From Mycolicibacterium aichiense (GTDB taxonomy: Bacteria; Actinomycetota; Actinomycetes; Mycobacteriales; Mycobacteriaceae): a stretch of 64,000 nt of DNA. The notes under the pieces are model-generated. The model did no database searches. It saw nothing but the letters and a program-made list of their open reading frames with translations, and was not told where the DNA came from. This document shows, one piece after another, positions 57,117 through 64,000 of the stretch. A program made the position numbers and the translations under genes. Numbering within the stretch: the first letter of the stretch is position 1; the number at the start of each line of letters is the position of its first letter. The stretch lies in the NCBI RefSeq assembly GCF_010726245.1, contig NZ_AP022561.1, forward strand, positions 1,364,001 to 1,428,000, read 5' to 3'.

Positions 57117-58034
57117 GTGGCTTTCCGACTGCGTAACGTTCCGCTGCTCTCCCGGGTGGGCGCCGACCGTGCCGACCATCTGCGTACCGATGTCGACGCC
57201 GCCATCGCCGGCTGGGCCGATGCCGCTCTGCTGCGCGTCGACCACCGCAACCAGGTGATGGTCGCCGACGGCCGGGTGTCACTGACGGCGGCGGCCAAGC
57301 ATGCCGACACACCGCCGGCGGATGCGGTGTTTCTGGGCCGCCTCGAAGACGGCCGGCACGTGTGGGCGGTGCGCGCCGCGCTGGAGGCCCCCGAGCACGG
57401 CGAGGGTGAAGTGTCGGATCTGCGCCGTGGCGGTCAGCAGATCGACGACGTCAGCGCGCAGCTCCTGGCGTCCGCGCTGGCCCTGCTGAACTGGCACGAG
57501 CACGCCCGATACAGCGCGGTGGACGGGTCGCCGACCAAACTGGTCAAGGCGGGCTGGTCGCGGCTGAATCCGCTCACCGGCCACGAAGAGTTCCCCCGCA
57601 TCGACCCGGCGATCATCGTGTTGATTCACGACGGTCATGACCGGGCGGTGCTGGCCCGCCAGACAGTGTGGCCGCAGCGGCTGTTCTCGCTGCTCGCCGG
57701 ATTCGTCGAGGCGGGGGAGTCGTTCGAGAGCTGCGTGGTGCGCGAGGTCAACGAGGAGATCGGCCTGTCGGTGCGCGACGTCGAGTACCTGGGCAGTCAG
57801 CCGTGGCCGTTCCCGCGGTCACTGATGGTGGGGTTCCACGCCATCGGCGATCCCGAGCAGGAGTTCGTCTTCCACGACGGCGAGATCGCCGAGGCTGCCT
57901 GGTTCACTCGCGCCGAGGTCCGCGAGGCGCTCGAGCACGGCGACTGGAGCAGCGACTCGTCGTCGAAACTGCTGCTGCCCGGCTCGATTTCGATCGCCCG
58001 CGAGATCATCGAATCCTGGGCGGCCCAGGAATAG
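57117..58034 (+). CDS. nudC: NADH pyrophosphatase NudC
   Basis: A protein of 305 residues from GTG 57117. The Nudix box is GFVEAGESFESCVVREVNEEIG, followed by SQPWPFPRSLM, the signature of NADH-preferring enzymes. It hydrolyses NAD(H) and can remove NAD caps from RNA. The zinc-ribbon position (residues ~125-160) reads HEHARYSAVDGSPTKLVKAGW with no Cys at all, so it differs from E. coli NudC. It lies 4 bp after the channel gene. Confidence 0.92.
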   Translation: MAFRLRNVPLLSRVGADRADHLRTDVDAAIAGWADAALLRVDHRNQVMVADGRVSLTAAAKHADTPPADAVFLGRLEDGRHVWAVRAALEAPEHGEGEVSDLRRGGQQIDDVSAQLLASALALLNWHEHARYSAVDGSPTKLVKAGWSRLNPLTGHEEFPRIDPAIIVLIHDGHDRAVLARQTVWPQRLFSLLAGFVEAGESFESCVVREVNEEIGLSVRDVEYLGSQPWPFPRSLMVGFHAIGDPEQEFVFHDGEIAEAAWFTRAEVREALEHGDWSSDSSSKLLLPGSISIAREIIESWAAQE

Positions 58035-58036
58035 GA

Positions 58037-58288
58037 CTACGACGCCAGCTTGGCCTGAACGTCTTTGAGGCTGGGGTTGGTCAGTGCTGAACCGTCGGCG
58101 AACTTCAGCGTCGGGACGGTCTGGTTGCCGTTGTTGACCGACATCACGAACTTGGCGGCGTCCGGGTCGTGCTCGATGTCGACTTCGGTGAACGCGATGC
58201 CCGCCGATTTCAGCGCGGTCTTCAGGCGCTTGCAGTAGCCGCACCACACGGTGGAGTACATGGTGAGCTGGGGATCGTTGCCACTCAT
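58037..58288 (-). CDS. mrx1: Mycoredoxin-1 (glutaredoxin-like)
   Basis: A protein of 83 residues with the thioredoxin-fold active site C16-G-Y-C19 (TVWCGYCK) and the cis-Pro motif TVPTLKF. Mycoredoxin-1 reduces mycothiol mixed disulfides using mycothiol. It starts at ATG 58288 and is convergent with nudC and divergent from uvrD2. It corresponds to Rv3198A. Confidence 0.93.
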   Translation of the reverse strand: MSGNDPQLTMYSTVWCGYCKRLKTALKSAGIAFTEVDIEHDPDAAKFVMSVNNGNQTVPTLKFADGSALTNPSLKDVQAKLAS

Positions 58289-58351
58289 GGGCTCGAACCT
58301 ATCGTCAGCGCAAAACGTGCAATGTCCCCACCCCCTGCCAAGATGGAGCGC

Positions 58352-60454
58352 ATGCCGGTGACCGTCGACCATCTGACCGGCCTCGACGACGAACAGCGCG
58401 AGGCCGTGCTGGCCGCCCGGGGGCCGTTGTGTGTGCTGGCCGGTGCCGGTACCGGTAAGACCCGCACGATCACCCACCGCATCGCGCACCTGGTCGCCAA
58501 CGGTCACGTCGCCGCCGGCCAGGTACTGGCGGTGACGTTCACCTCGCGCGCCGCGGGGGAGATGCGCTCCCGATTGCGCGCCATGGACGCGCAGAACATG
58601 GGCGCCCCGGTCGGATCGGTGCAGGCGCTGACGTTCCATGCCGCCGCGCTGCGTCAGCTGCGGTACTTCTGGCCGCGGGTGGTCGGTGACACCGGCTGGC
58701 AGCTGCTGGACACCAAGTTCTCCGTCGTCGCCCAAGCCGCCAGCCGGGCCCGCTTGCAGGTCAGTACCGACGATGTCCGTGACCTGGCCGGCGAAATCGA
58801 ATGGGCCAAGGCCTCATTGATCAGCCCCGAGGGATATGCCGCCGCGGTGGCCAAGATCCAGCGTGACATCCCGCTGGACGCCGCGAAGGTCGCGACCGTC
58901 TACGCCGGCTACGAGAAGCTCAAAGCCAACCGCGACGGCATCGCGCTGCTGGATTTCGACGACCTGCTGCTGCACACCGCAGGCGCGATCGAGAACGACG
59001 CCGCGGTGGCCGCTGAGTTCCGGGACCGCTACCGCTGCTTCGTCGTCGACGAGTACCAGGACGTCACGCCGCTGCAGCAGCGGGTGCTCGACGCATGGCT
59101 GGGCAATCGCGACGACCTGACCGTCGTTGGCGACGCGAACCAGACCATCTACTCGTTCACCGGTGCCTCGCCGCGCTATCTGCTCGATTTCTCCCGCCAG
59201 TTCCCCGACGCGACGGTGGTGCGCCTCGAACGCGACTACCGCTCCACGCCACAGGTGGTGTCGCTGGCCAACCGGGTGATCGCGGCGGCGCGCGGGCGGG
59301 TGGCGGGCAGCAAGCTGCACCTGATCGGTCAGCGCGAGCCCGGCCCGTCGCCGACGTTCCACGAGCATCCCGACGAGGTCGCCGAGGCCGCGTCTGTCGC
59401 GCGGTCGATCAAGCGTCTGGTCGAATCCGGAACGCCCGCAGCCGAAATCGCGGTGCTGTATCGCATCAACGCGCAATCCGAGGCGTATGAGGAGGCGCTC
59501 ACCGAGGCGGGTATCCCGTTCCAGGTGCGCGGCGGTGAGGGCTTCTTCAGCCGCCAGGAGATCAGGCAGTCACTGCTGGCGCTGCAGCGCGCGGCCGAAC
59601 GCTCCGTCGGCGAGGAGGGCCCGCTGCCGGAAGTGGTGCGCCACATCCTCGAACCTCTCGGCCTGACGGACGAACCGCCGGCCGGCACCAAGGCCAGGGA
59701 GCGCTGGGAGGCACTGACCGCGCTGGCCGACCTGGTCGACGACGAGGTCGCCGCCCGCCCGCAGTTGGACCTGCCTGCGCTGGTGGCCGAGCTCAGGGTG
59801 CGCGCCGACGCCCGGCATCCACCGGTGGTGCAGGGCGTGACGCTGGCCTCGCTGCACGCCGCCAAGGGTTTGGAGTGGGACGCGGTATTCCTGGTCGGAC
59901 TTGCCGACGGCACGCTGCCGATCTCACATGCGCTGGCGCACGGACCCGACAGTGAGGCTGTCGAGGAGGAGCGTCGCCTGCTCTACGTCGGAATCACCCG
60001 CGCCCGAATGCATTTGGAGCTCAGCTGGGCGCTCGCCCGGACCCCCGGTGGCAGGCAGGGCCGGCGTCCGTCCCGGTTCCTCAACGGCATCGCTCCGCAG
60101 ACCCAGGCGGAACCGACGCCGACCCGGCCGCGCAAGCAGAAGGGCGCGACACCGCGCTGCCGGGTCTGCAACGCGGTACTGAGTTCGGCGCCGTCAATCA
60201 TGCTGCGGCGGTGCGAAACCTGCTCGGTCGACATCGACGACGAACTCCTGGGCCAGCTCAAAGACTGGCGGCTGCGGGTCGCCAAGGAGCTGAAAGTGCC
60301 CGCCTACGTTGTCTTCACCGACAACACGCTGATCGCGATCGCCGAGTCGCTGCCCGCCGATGATGCGGCGCTGGTGGCGATCCCCGGCATCGGGGCGCGC
60401 AAGCTCGAGCAGTTCGGACCCGACGTGCTCGAGCTGGTGCGCGCCCGCCAGTAG
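58352..60454 (+). CDS. uvrD2: UvrD2 helicase with HRDC domain
   Basis: An SF1 helicase of 700 residues from ATG 58352 (the M. tuberculosis protein is also 700 residues as I recall). Walker A is GAGTGKT (Lys36), Walker [11 protein letters not shown], with [30 protein letters not shown] and [16 protein letters not shown] tetracysteine element CRVC-x14-CETC (~600-622) precedes the C-terminal HRDC domain (~630-700, [30 protein letters not shown]). It has 3'-5' helicase activity and is essential in M. tuberculosis, where the zinc element and HRDC are dispensable for growth as I recall. Confidence 0.95.
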   Translation: MPVTVDHLTGLDDEQREAVLAARGPLCVLAGAGTGKTRTITHRIAHLVANGHVAAGQVLAVTFTSRAAGEMRSRLRAMDAQNMGAPVGSVQALTFHAAALRQLRYFWPRVVGDTGWQLLDTKFSVVAQAASRARLQVSTDDVRDLAGEIEWAKASLISPEGYAAAVAKIQRDIPLDAAKVATVYAGYEKLKANRDGIALLDFDDLLLHTAGAIENDAAVAAEFRDRYRCFVVDEYQDVTPLQQRVLDAWLGNRDDLTVVGDANQTIYSFTGASPRYLLDFSRQFPDATVVRLERDYRSTPQVVSLANRVIAAARGRVAGSKLHLIGQREPGPSPTFHEHPDEVAEAASVARSIKRLVESGTPAAEIAVLYRINAQSEAYEEALTEAGIPFQVRGGEGFFSRQEIRQSLLALQRAAERSVGEEGPLPEVVRHILEPLGLTDEPPAGTKARERWEALTALADLVDDEVAARPQLDLPALVAELRVRADARHPPVVQGVTLASLHAAKGLEWDAVFLVGLADGTLPISHALAHGPDSEAVEEERRLLYVGITRARMHLELSWALARTPGGRQGRRPSRFLNGIAPQTQAEPTPTRPRKQKGATPRCRVCNAVLSSAPSIMLRRCETCSVDIDDELLGQLKDWRLRVAKELKVPAYVVFTDNTLIAIAESLPADDAALVAIPGIGARKLEQFGPDVLELVRARQ

Positions 60455-60455
60455 G

Positions 60456-60899
60456 TCAGTGGCCGGGGCCGTAGTTACCGGTCCTGGTGGTGGCGTTGGT
60501 GCCGTTCTGCGGTGCGCCGGAGGTGCCCTGGCCGGTGTAGCTGCTGACGTCACCGACGCCCTGGGATGCGGTGCCGCCCGGATAATTGTTGGCGGTGCTG
60601 CCGCCGGTGTAGCTGGACGGGCCGCCCACTCCGACGCTGGCTCCGGTGCAGTGCTGGTGGCACAGGTTGTTCGACGTCGAACCGCCGGTGTAGCTCGACG
60701 GGCCGCCGACACCGGCGCTGGGTCCGAACCCTGCGCCGGTTACAGCGCCCGATTCGCCCCCGGCATGTGCGTCGGCGGCTGCCACGGGGGTCCCGGTCAC
60801 TGCGATCGCTGCGAACAGCATCAGGGAGCCGGCGGCCAGAATGTTTCGCCGGCGCCGAATCGGACTGTGGTTGAGGTCATTTCGGGCTAGGAGTTCCAT
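60456..60899 (-). CDS. Secreted SSYTGG-repeat protein (paralogue 1)
   Basis: A protein of 147 residues with a signal peptide (basic start, hydrophobic core ILAAGSLMLFAAIAVTG, AAA-DAHA cleavage region). The mature part is low complexity, with three copies of a GVGG/D-x-SSYTGGST-type unit and one Cys pair, CHQHC, between units 1 and 2. Thr/Asn/Gly-rich to the end (NYGPG). It is similar throughout to the adjacent gene at 60990-61427. Function is unknown; a secreted envelope or matrix role is only a guess. Confidence 0.75.
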   Translation of the reverse strand: MELLARNDLNHSPIRRRRNILAAGSLMLFAAIAVTGTPVAAADAHAGGESGAVTGAGFGPSAGVGGPSSYTGGSTSNNLCHQHCTGASVGVGGPSSYTGGSTANNYPGGTASQGVGDVSSYTGQGTSGAPQNGTNATTRTGNYGPGH

Positions 60900-60960
60900 G
60901 TCTCCAGGATGGCTGCGGAGTTCGCCCAGGTCACGGGACTCATAGTGAAGACATATGTAT

Positions 60961-60981
60961 GCGCGACGGTGGCCGTCGCGC
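60961..60981 (-). terminator. Hairpin after secreted paralogue 2
   Basis: A perfect 9-bp stem, GCGCGACGG with CCGTCGCGC, has a TGG loop, 9 bp after the stop of the gene at 60990-61427. It is GC-rich and lacks a T-run, so termination is likely but not certain. Confidence 0.5.
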
Positions 60982-60989
60982 GTGTTGCG

Positions 60990-61427
60990 TTATCCCGGAC
61001 CGTAATTGATCGTCCGCGTAGTCGTGTTGGTGCCGTTGAGGGTGTTGCCGGAGGTGCCTTGACCGGTGTAGCTGTTGACGTCGCCAACTCCCAGGCTGGC
61101 CGTATTTTGCGGGTTGTTGGCGGTGGATCCGCCGGTGTAGCTCGATGGGCCTCCGACCCCGACCGATGCGCCGGTGCAGATGGGGGTGGTGGGTTGACCG
61201 GTATAGGTCGACGGGTCGCCGCAGAAGCTGTTCGACGTCGATCCGCCGGTGTAACTCGATGTGCCTCCGACGCCGAGTGACGGTCTGCCGCCGGCGCCGG
61301 TCACTGCCCCTGATTCGCCGTCGGCGGGCGTCCAGTCGGGCGAGGCAGAGGCGATCGGCAGGCCGCTCACAGACGCCATCGCGGCGCAGACCACCACGTG
61401 AGCCAGAATAGTTCGCTTTTTGTTCAT
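60990..61427 (-). CDS. Secreted SSYTGG-repeat protein (paralogue 2)
   Basis: A protein of 145 residues starting MNKKRTILAH, with a hydrophobic core VVVCAAMASVSG and an ASA-type cleavage site, so it is probably exported. The mature part repeats GVGG-x-SSYTGGST units, including an extra PSTYTGQPTTP insert, and carries Cys before and after it (FCGDP, ICTGAS). It ends NYGPG like its neighbour. The two genes look like a recent tandem duplication. No enzymatic motif. Confidence 0.75.
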   Translation of the reverse strand: MNKKRTILAHVVVCAAMASVSGLPIASASPDWTPADGESGAVTGAGGRPSLGVGGTSSYTGGSTSNSFCGDPSTYTGQPTTPICTGASVGVGGPSSYTGGSTANNPQNTASLGVGDVNSYTGQGTSGNTLNGTNTTTRTINYGPG

Positions 61428-61535
61428 CTTCGGGCACCTTTTCGTTCGGTTTTAAGCCGCATTGATGTGCTAAGTGCCCGAGGCTACGCCGCTAAGGACT
61501 CCCTTCGTGAGATTTACGGAGCAGGTGCAAAAGCA

Positions 61536-61580
61536 CGTAATCCGCGATACCGCATGCAGTCAGCGGTATCGCGGATTACG
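61536..61580 (-). terminator. Strong terminator hairpin after tpx
   Basis: A perfect 18-bp inverted repeat, CGTAATCCGCGATACCGC (61536-61553) and its complement (61563-61580), has a 9-nt loop. On the minus strand it begins 22 bp after the tpx stop and is followed by TGCTTTTGC. It could instead be a small mobile or regulatory palindrome. Confidence 0.75.
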
Positions 61581-61602
61581 AGGGAAAGAGGGGGGTGCTG
61601 AA

Positions 61603-62097
61603 TCAGCCCAGCGCAGCGACCGCCGCGTCGTAGTCGGGTTCCTGACCGATTTCGGGGACGAGCTCGGTGTAGGCCACCTTGCCGTCGGCGCCGACGACCA
61701 CGACCGCGCGGCCCAGCAGGCCCGCCATCGGTCCGTCGGTGATCGTGATGCCGAAGTCCTCACCGAAGCTGCTGCGGAATGCGGATGCGGCCACAGCGTT
61801 CTCGATGCCCTCGGCGCCACAGAATCGCTTCAGCGCGAACGGCAGATCCTTGGAGATGTTGACCACCGGCGCGCCGGTAGCTGCCGCGCGTTCGTTGAAG
61901 GTCCGCACGCTGGTGGCGCACACCGGGGTGTCGACCGAAGGGAAGATGTTGAGGACCAACGCTTTTCCGTCGAACTGGCTGCTGTCCAGGTCGCCGAGGT
62001 CCGTGCCGGTCAAGGTGAAGGCAGGGGCCTGATCGCCGACGGCGGGCAGGTCTCCAACGGTGTTGATCGGGTTTCCACGCAGGGTTATCTGTGCCAT
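61603..62097 (-). CDS. tpx: Thiol peroxidase (atypical 2-Cys peroxiredoxin)
   Basis: A protein of 164 residues with peroxidatic Cys60 in SVDTPVCATSVR and resolving Cys93 in KRFCGAEG, the standard Tpx arrangement. It reduces peroxides using thioredoxin. ATG 62097 (MAQITLRGNPINTVGDLP) is typical. In M. tuberculosis tpx is at a different locus (Rv1932), so this position beside whiB7 is lineage-specific. Confidence 0.94.
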   Translation of the reverse strand: MAQITLRGNPINTVGDLPAVGDQAPAFTLTGTDLGDLDSSQFDGKALVLNIFPSVDTPVCATSVRTFNERAAATGAPVVNISKDLPFALKRFCGAEGIENAVAASAFRSSFGEDFGITITDGPMAGLLGRAVVVVGADGKVAYTELVPEIGQEPDYDAAVAALG

Positions 62098-62204
62098 GGG
62101 AATTAGTTTCTCAGCACCGGCGTTGCGGCTGCTGAGCGGGTCAGCCCGACGGCTTCGGCGGTTGCCCGGCCGGGAAGGTCAACAGGGCTAAAACCGCAGG
62201 TCAG

Positions 62205-62242
62205 AAAATCGCTTGTAGCGAAACGGTGTTAGGGATTAGCCT
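62205..62242 (+). promoter_or_regulatory. WhiB7-type autoregulated promoter of whiB7
   Basis: An AAAAT block (62205-62209) lies 3 bp upstream of a -35 TTGTAG (62213-62218), and an 18-bp spacer leads to -10 TAGCCT (62237-62242). WhiB7 with SigA activates promoters bearing an AT-rich block just upstream of the -35, so the layout fits autoregulation. The transcript would start near 62249, leaving a leader of ~390 nt. Confidence 0.7.
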
Positions 62243-62303
62243 CTAAAACGAATCCTGTGCCGATCGATGGCTACAGGGCGGCGTGAGGAAGGAGGGACCG
62301 ACG

Positions 62304-62501
62304 ATGATCAGCAGCACTACGAATTATGGCGTAGCCGCAGTTGCGCGTCGTGCGTGGTCCTTCCGTGCCGTCATGGCGATGCCCGCGCATCATGCTTTCG
62401 CTGCCCACGCCGCCGGCGCGGCCGCCGCTATTTCGGCGCAGCGTAAGCGTCGCGTCAACGCCGCCCCGACGATCGCGTCCGTGGACAGGAGCTTCATCTA
62501 G
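62304..62501 (+). CDS. Leader ORF of whiB7 (65 residues)
   Basis: An ORF inside the whiB7 leader starts at ATG 62304 (MISSTTNYGVAAV) after a very strong GGAAGGAGGG. The product is Ala/Arg-rich and unlike any protein I know; it ends SVDRSFI. It ends ~24 bp before the attenuator hairpin. Such leader ORFs couple ribosome inhibition to read-through into whiB7. Confidence 0.65.
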   Translation: MISSTTNYGVAAVARRAWSFRAVMAMPAHHAFAAHAAGAAAAISAQRKRRVNAAPTIASVDRSFI

Positions 62502-62524
62502 GAAAGCTCCCAGACACAGCCACT

Positions 62525-62567
62525 GGCCACGGACCCGAAGTCAAAGGATCCGTGGCCTTTCTGGTTT
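62525..62567 (+). terminator. Attenuator in the whiB7 leader
   Basis: GGCCACGGA (62525-62533) pairs perfectly with TCCGTGGCC (62549-62557) around a 15-nt loop and is followed by TTTCTGGTTTT. It is an intrinsic terminator upstream of whiB7, so most transcripts should stop here unless an alternative fold prevents the stem. Confidence 0.8.
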
Positions 62568-62637
62568 TCACCCGATTCCTGGCCCGGATCCCCTGAAAGA
62601 GATACAGCCATTCGACCAGGAAGCAGGTGAGCGAGAC

Positions 62638-62907
62638 ATGTCGGCATCGACAGTCCGCCAGGAGAAGCTGCCGGTGTTGCCGTGCCACGACGGGAATCCC
62701 GACCTGTGGTTCGCCGAGAGTCCCATGGAACTGGAGCGCGCGAAGGTGCTCTGCGGGGACTGTCCGATCCGGCGGCAGTGCCTTGCCGCCGCACTGGACC
62801 GCGGTGAGCCGTGGGGAGTTTGGGGCGGCGAGATCATCGAACGCGGCAGCATCGTGGAGCGCAAGCGGCCACGGGGGCGTCCGCGCAAGGACGTGATCGC
62901 GGCCTAG
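62638..62907 (+). CDS. whiB7: WhiB7 intrinsic antibiotic-resistance regulator
   Basis: An 89-residue Wbl protein with iron-sulfur ligands Cys16, Cys39, Cys42 and Cys48 (CGDCPIRRQC), the GVWGG turn at 60-64 and an AT-hook RGRPRK at 79-84 that binds AT-rich DNA. WhiB7 with SigA activates resistance genes (erm, tap-like efflux, eis-type) after ribosome-targeting drugs. ATG 62638 follows the attenuator leader. Confidence 0.96.
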   Translation: MSASTVRQEKLPVLPCHDGNPDLWFAESPMELERAKVLCGDCPIRRQCLAAALDRGEPWGVWGGEIIERGSIVERKRPRGRPRKDVIAA

Positions 62908-62927
62908 CGAGGTCGGGCCCGAGCCGG

Positions 62928-64000
62928 CTAGTGCGCCGGCTCGGGCTCGACGAATCCTGGCACGAACTTCGCCGCCAGCTCGCGAGTCGGCACGTGGGCG
63001 TCGAGCTGACACGAGATCGCGACGGTCGACGCGATCACCCGTAGTGGAATTGCCAGTTTGGCAGGCAGATCCATTGCCCGGGCGGTCCTGATCTGCTCGG
63101 CCGAGACGTTCATGTTCGCCGCTGCCATCTTCTGCAGCCACCGGCGGGTGTAGTGAAAGACGTCGACCTCGATGGGCTCGACGTACTGACGCAGCATGTC
63201 GTCGATCTCGCGGACCGAGACCTGCTCGCCCTTCTGGATGAAGCCGACGCGTTCCATCGCGGGCAGCAGTTCGTCGTACTTCTTGTCGCGGGCCAGACAG
63301 ATGATCTGACCGATCTCGACGGGCAGTCCATCCGGCAGCGGGCCGACCGCGCCGAAGTCGATGACGCCCATCCGGCCGTCCGGCAGCATCATGAAGTTTC
63401 CGGGATGCGCGTCGCCGTGGATCATGCCGAGCCGTGCCGGTGCGTCGAAGGTCAGCTCGATAAGCCTTGTGCCACACAGGTCTCGCTCGTCGGGTGTGCC
63501 ATCCCTGATGATCTGCGCCATCGGGATGCCGTCGATCCACTCGGAGATCATCACCTTCGGCGAGCTGGCGACCACGTGCGGCACAACGAAATGCGGATGG
63601 CCCTGATAGGCCTTCGCGAAGGCGCGCTGGTTGTCGGCCTCGAGCCGGTAGTCCAGCTCCATCTCGGTGCGTTCGATGAGTTCGTCGACCACGCCCTCGA
63701 CGTCGGCGCCCGGAGCGAGCTGCTTGAACACACTGACCAGTCGTTGCATGGTCTTCAGGTCGGCGCGCAGTGCTTCGTCGGCACCGGGGTACTGGATCTT
63801 GACCGCCACTTCGCGACCGTCCGACCACACCCCCTTGTGCACCTGGCCGATGCTGGCCGACGCGACCGGGGTGTCATCGAATGACTGGAAGCGCTCCCGC
63901 CACTTGGTGCCGAGCTGGCCGTCGAGCACGCGATGCACCTTCGCCGCGGGTAGCGGCGGAGCATCCTTCTGCAGCTTGGTCAGCGCCTCGCGGTACGGCT
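62928..64000 (-). CDS. ABC1/UbiB-family atypical kinase (Rv3197-like; 5' end outside window)
   Basis: An open frame runs to the window edge, so the N-terminus is missing; ~357 residues are visible. Motifs are VASASIGQVHKGVWSDGREVAVKI (Ala-rich loop and ATP-lysine), an ExD-like loop, and HGDAHPGNFMMLPDGRMGVIDFGAVG (catalytic and metal-binding loops). The family modifies or supports isoprenoid-quinone and lipid metabolism. It ends 20 bp past and convergent to whiB7. The Rv3197 homologue has been linked to macrolide tolerance. Confidence 0.9.
   Translation of the reverse strand, partial: PYREALTKLQKDAPPLPAAKVHRVLDGQLGTKWRERFQSFDDTPVASASIGQVHKGVWSDGREVAVKIQYPGADEALRADLKTMQRLVSVFKQLAPGADVEGVVDELIERTEMELDYRLEADNQRAFAKAYQGHPHFVVPHVVASSPKVMISEWIDGIPMAQIIRDGTPDERDLCGTRLIELTFDAPARLGMIHGDAHPGNFMMLPDGRMGVIDFGAVGPLPDGLPVEIGQIICLARDKKYDELLPAMERVGFIQKGEQVSVREIDDMLRQYVEPIEVDVFHYTRRWLQKMAAANMNVSAEQIRTARAMDLPAKLAIPLRVIASTVAISCQLDAHVPTRELAAKFVPGFVEPEPAH

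Overview
The window is chromosomal DNA of a high-GC actinobacterium, almost certainly a Mycobacterium of the fast-growing (Mycolicibacterium) type. The reasons are the marker genes (lpqB, secA1, desA3, sigH-rshA, pdtaS, whiB1, entC, fasR, moeZ, adnAB, mrx1, uvrD2, whiB7) and their order. From memory, this is the M. tuberculosis segment running from about Rv3244c (lpqB) down to Rv3197. Species cannot be assigned by reading alone. No rRNA, tRNA, CRISPR array or insertion sequence was seen.

Region 1 (1-2069): the 3' part of lpqB, the lipoprotein of the MtrAB system, and a VOC-fold protein. Region 2 (about 2100-8410) is an accessory island inserted between the lpqB block and a comF-like gene. It holds two WXG100 proteins, an 857-residue type VII secretion-type polymorphic toxin with an unassigned C-terminal domain, and a candidate immunity gene 1 nt downstream. 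An SseB-like protein, a second diverged copy of the immunity gene and a small overlapping gene with a disturbed 5' end follow. The island closes with a 13E12/DUF222 HNH protein.

Region 3 (8450-25560) is mostly conserved core: an epoxide-hydrolase-type hydrolase, the comF-like gene, hpf, secA1, a Rv3235-like accessory protein, an intact tgs3-type WS/DGAT, and ppk2. Then come the desaturase redox partner and desA3, which share a 25-bp operator-like element in opposite orientations. An aldo/keto reductase, rsgA-aroA, an SRAP protein and an aldehyde dehydrogenase ending in a 27-bp tandem repeat follow.

Region 4 (25700-32400) is signalling: a membrane PAS-GGDEF diguanylate cyclase, an SDR, ybaK, the sigH-rshA thiol-stress module, the 24-residue ribosomal protein bL37, a biotin/lipoyl-domain protein, pdtaS and whiB1. 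Region 5 (32600-48340): lipid kinase, GtrA-like protein, a divergent TetR/acyltransferase pair around a 14-bp palindrome, entC-gpm2, a ParA-like ATPase, rhlE, a ferritin-like protein, an MmpS-like protein, TB9.4-like DUF3107, fasR, a DUF3152 protein with a metzincin-like motif, moeZ and an alkyltransferase-like protein.

Region 6 (48340-64000) is DNA repair and stress: lipV, the AdnAB motor-nuclease, a K+ channel, nudC, mrx1 and uvrD2. Two tandem secreted SSYTGG-repeat paralogues, tpx, and the whiB7 locus (AT-rich element and promoter, leader ORF, attenuator hairpin, gene) follow. The window ends in an ABC1-family kinase cut by its edge.
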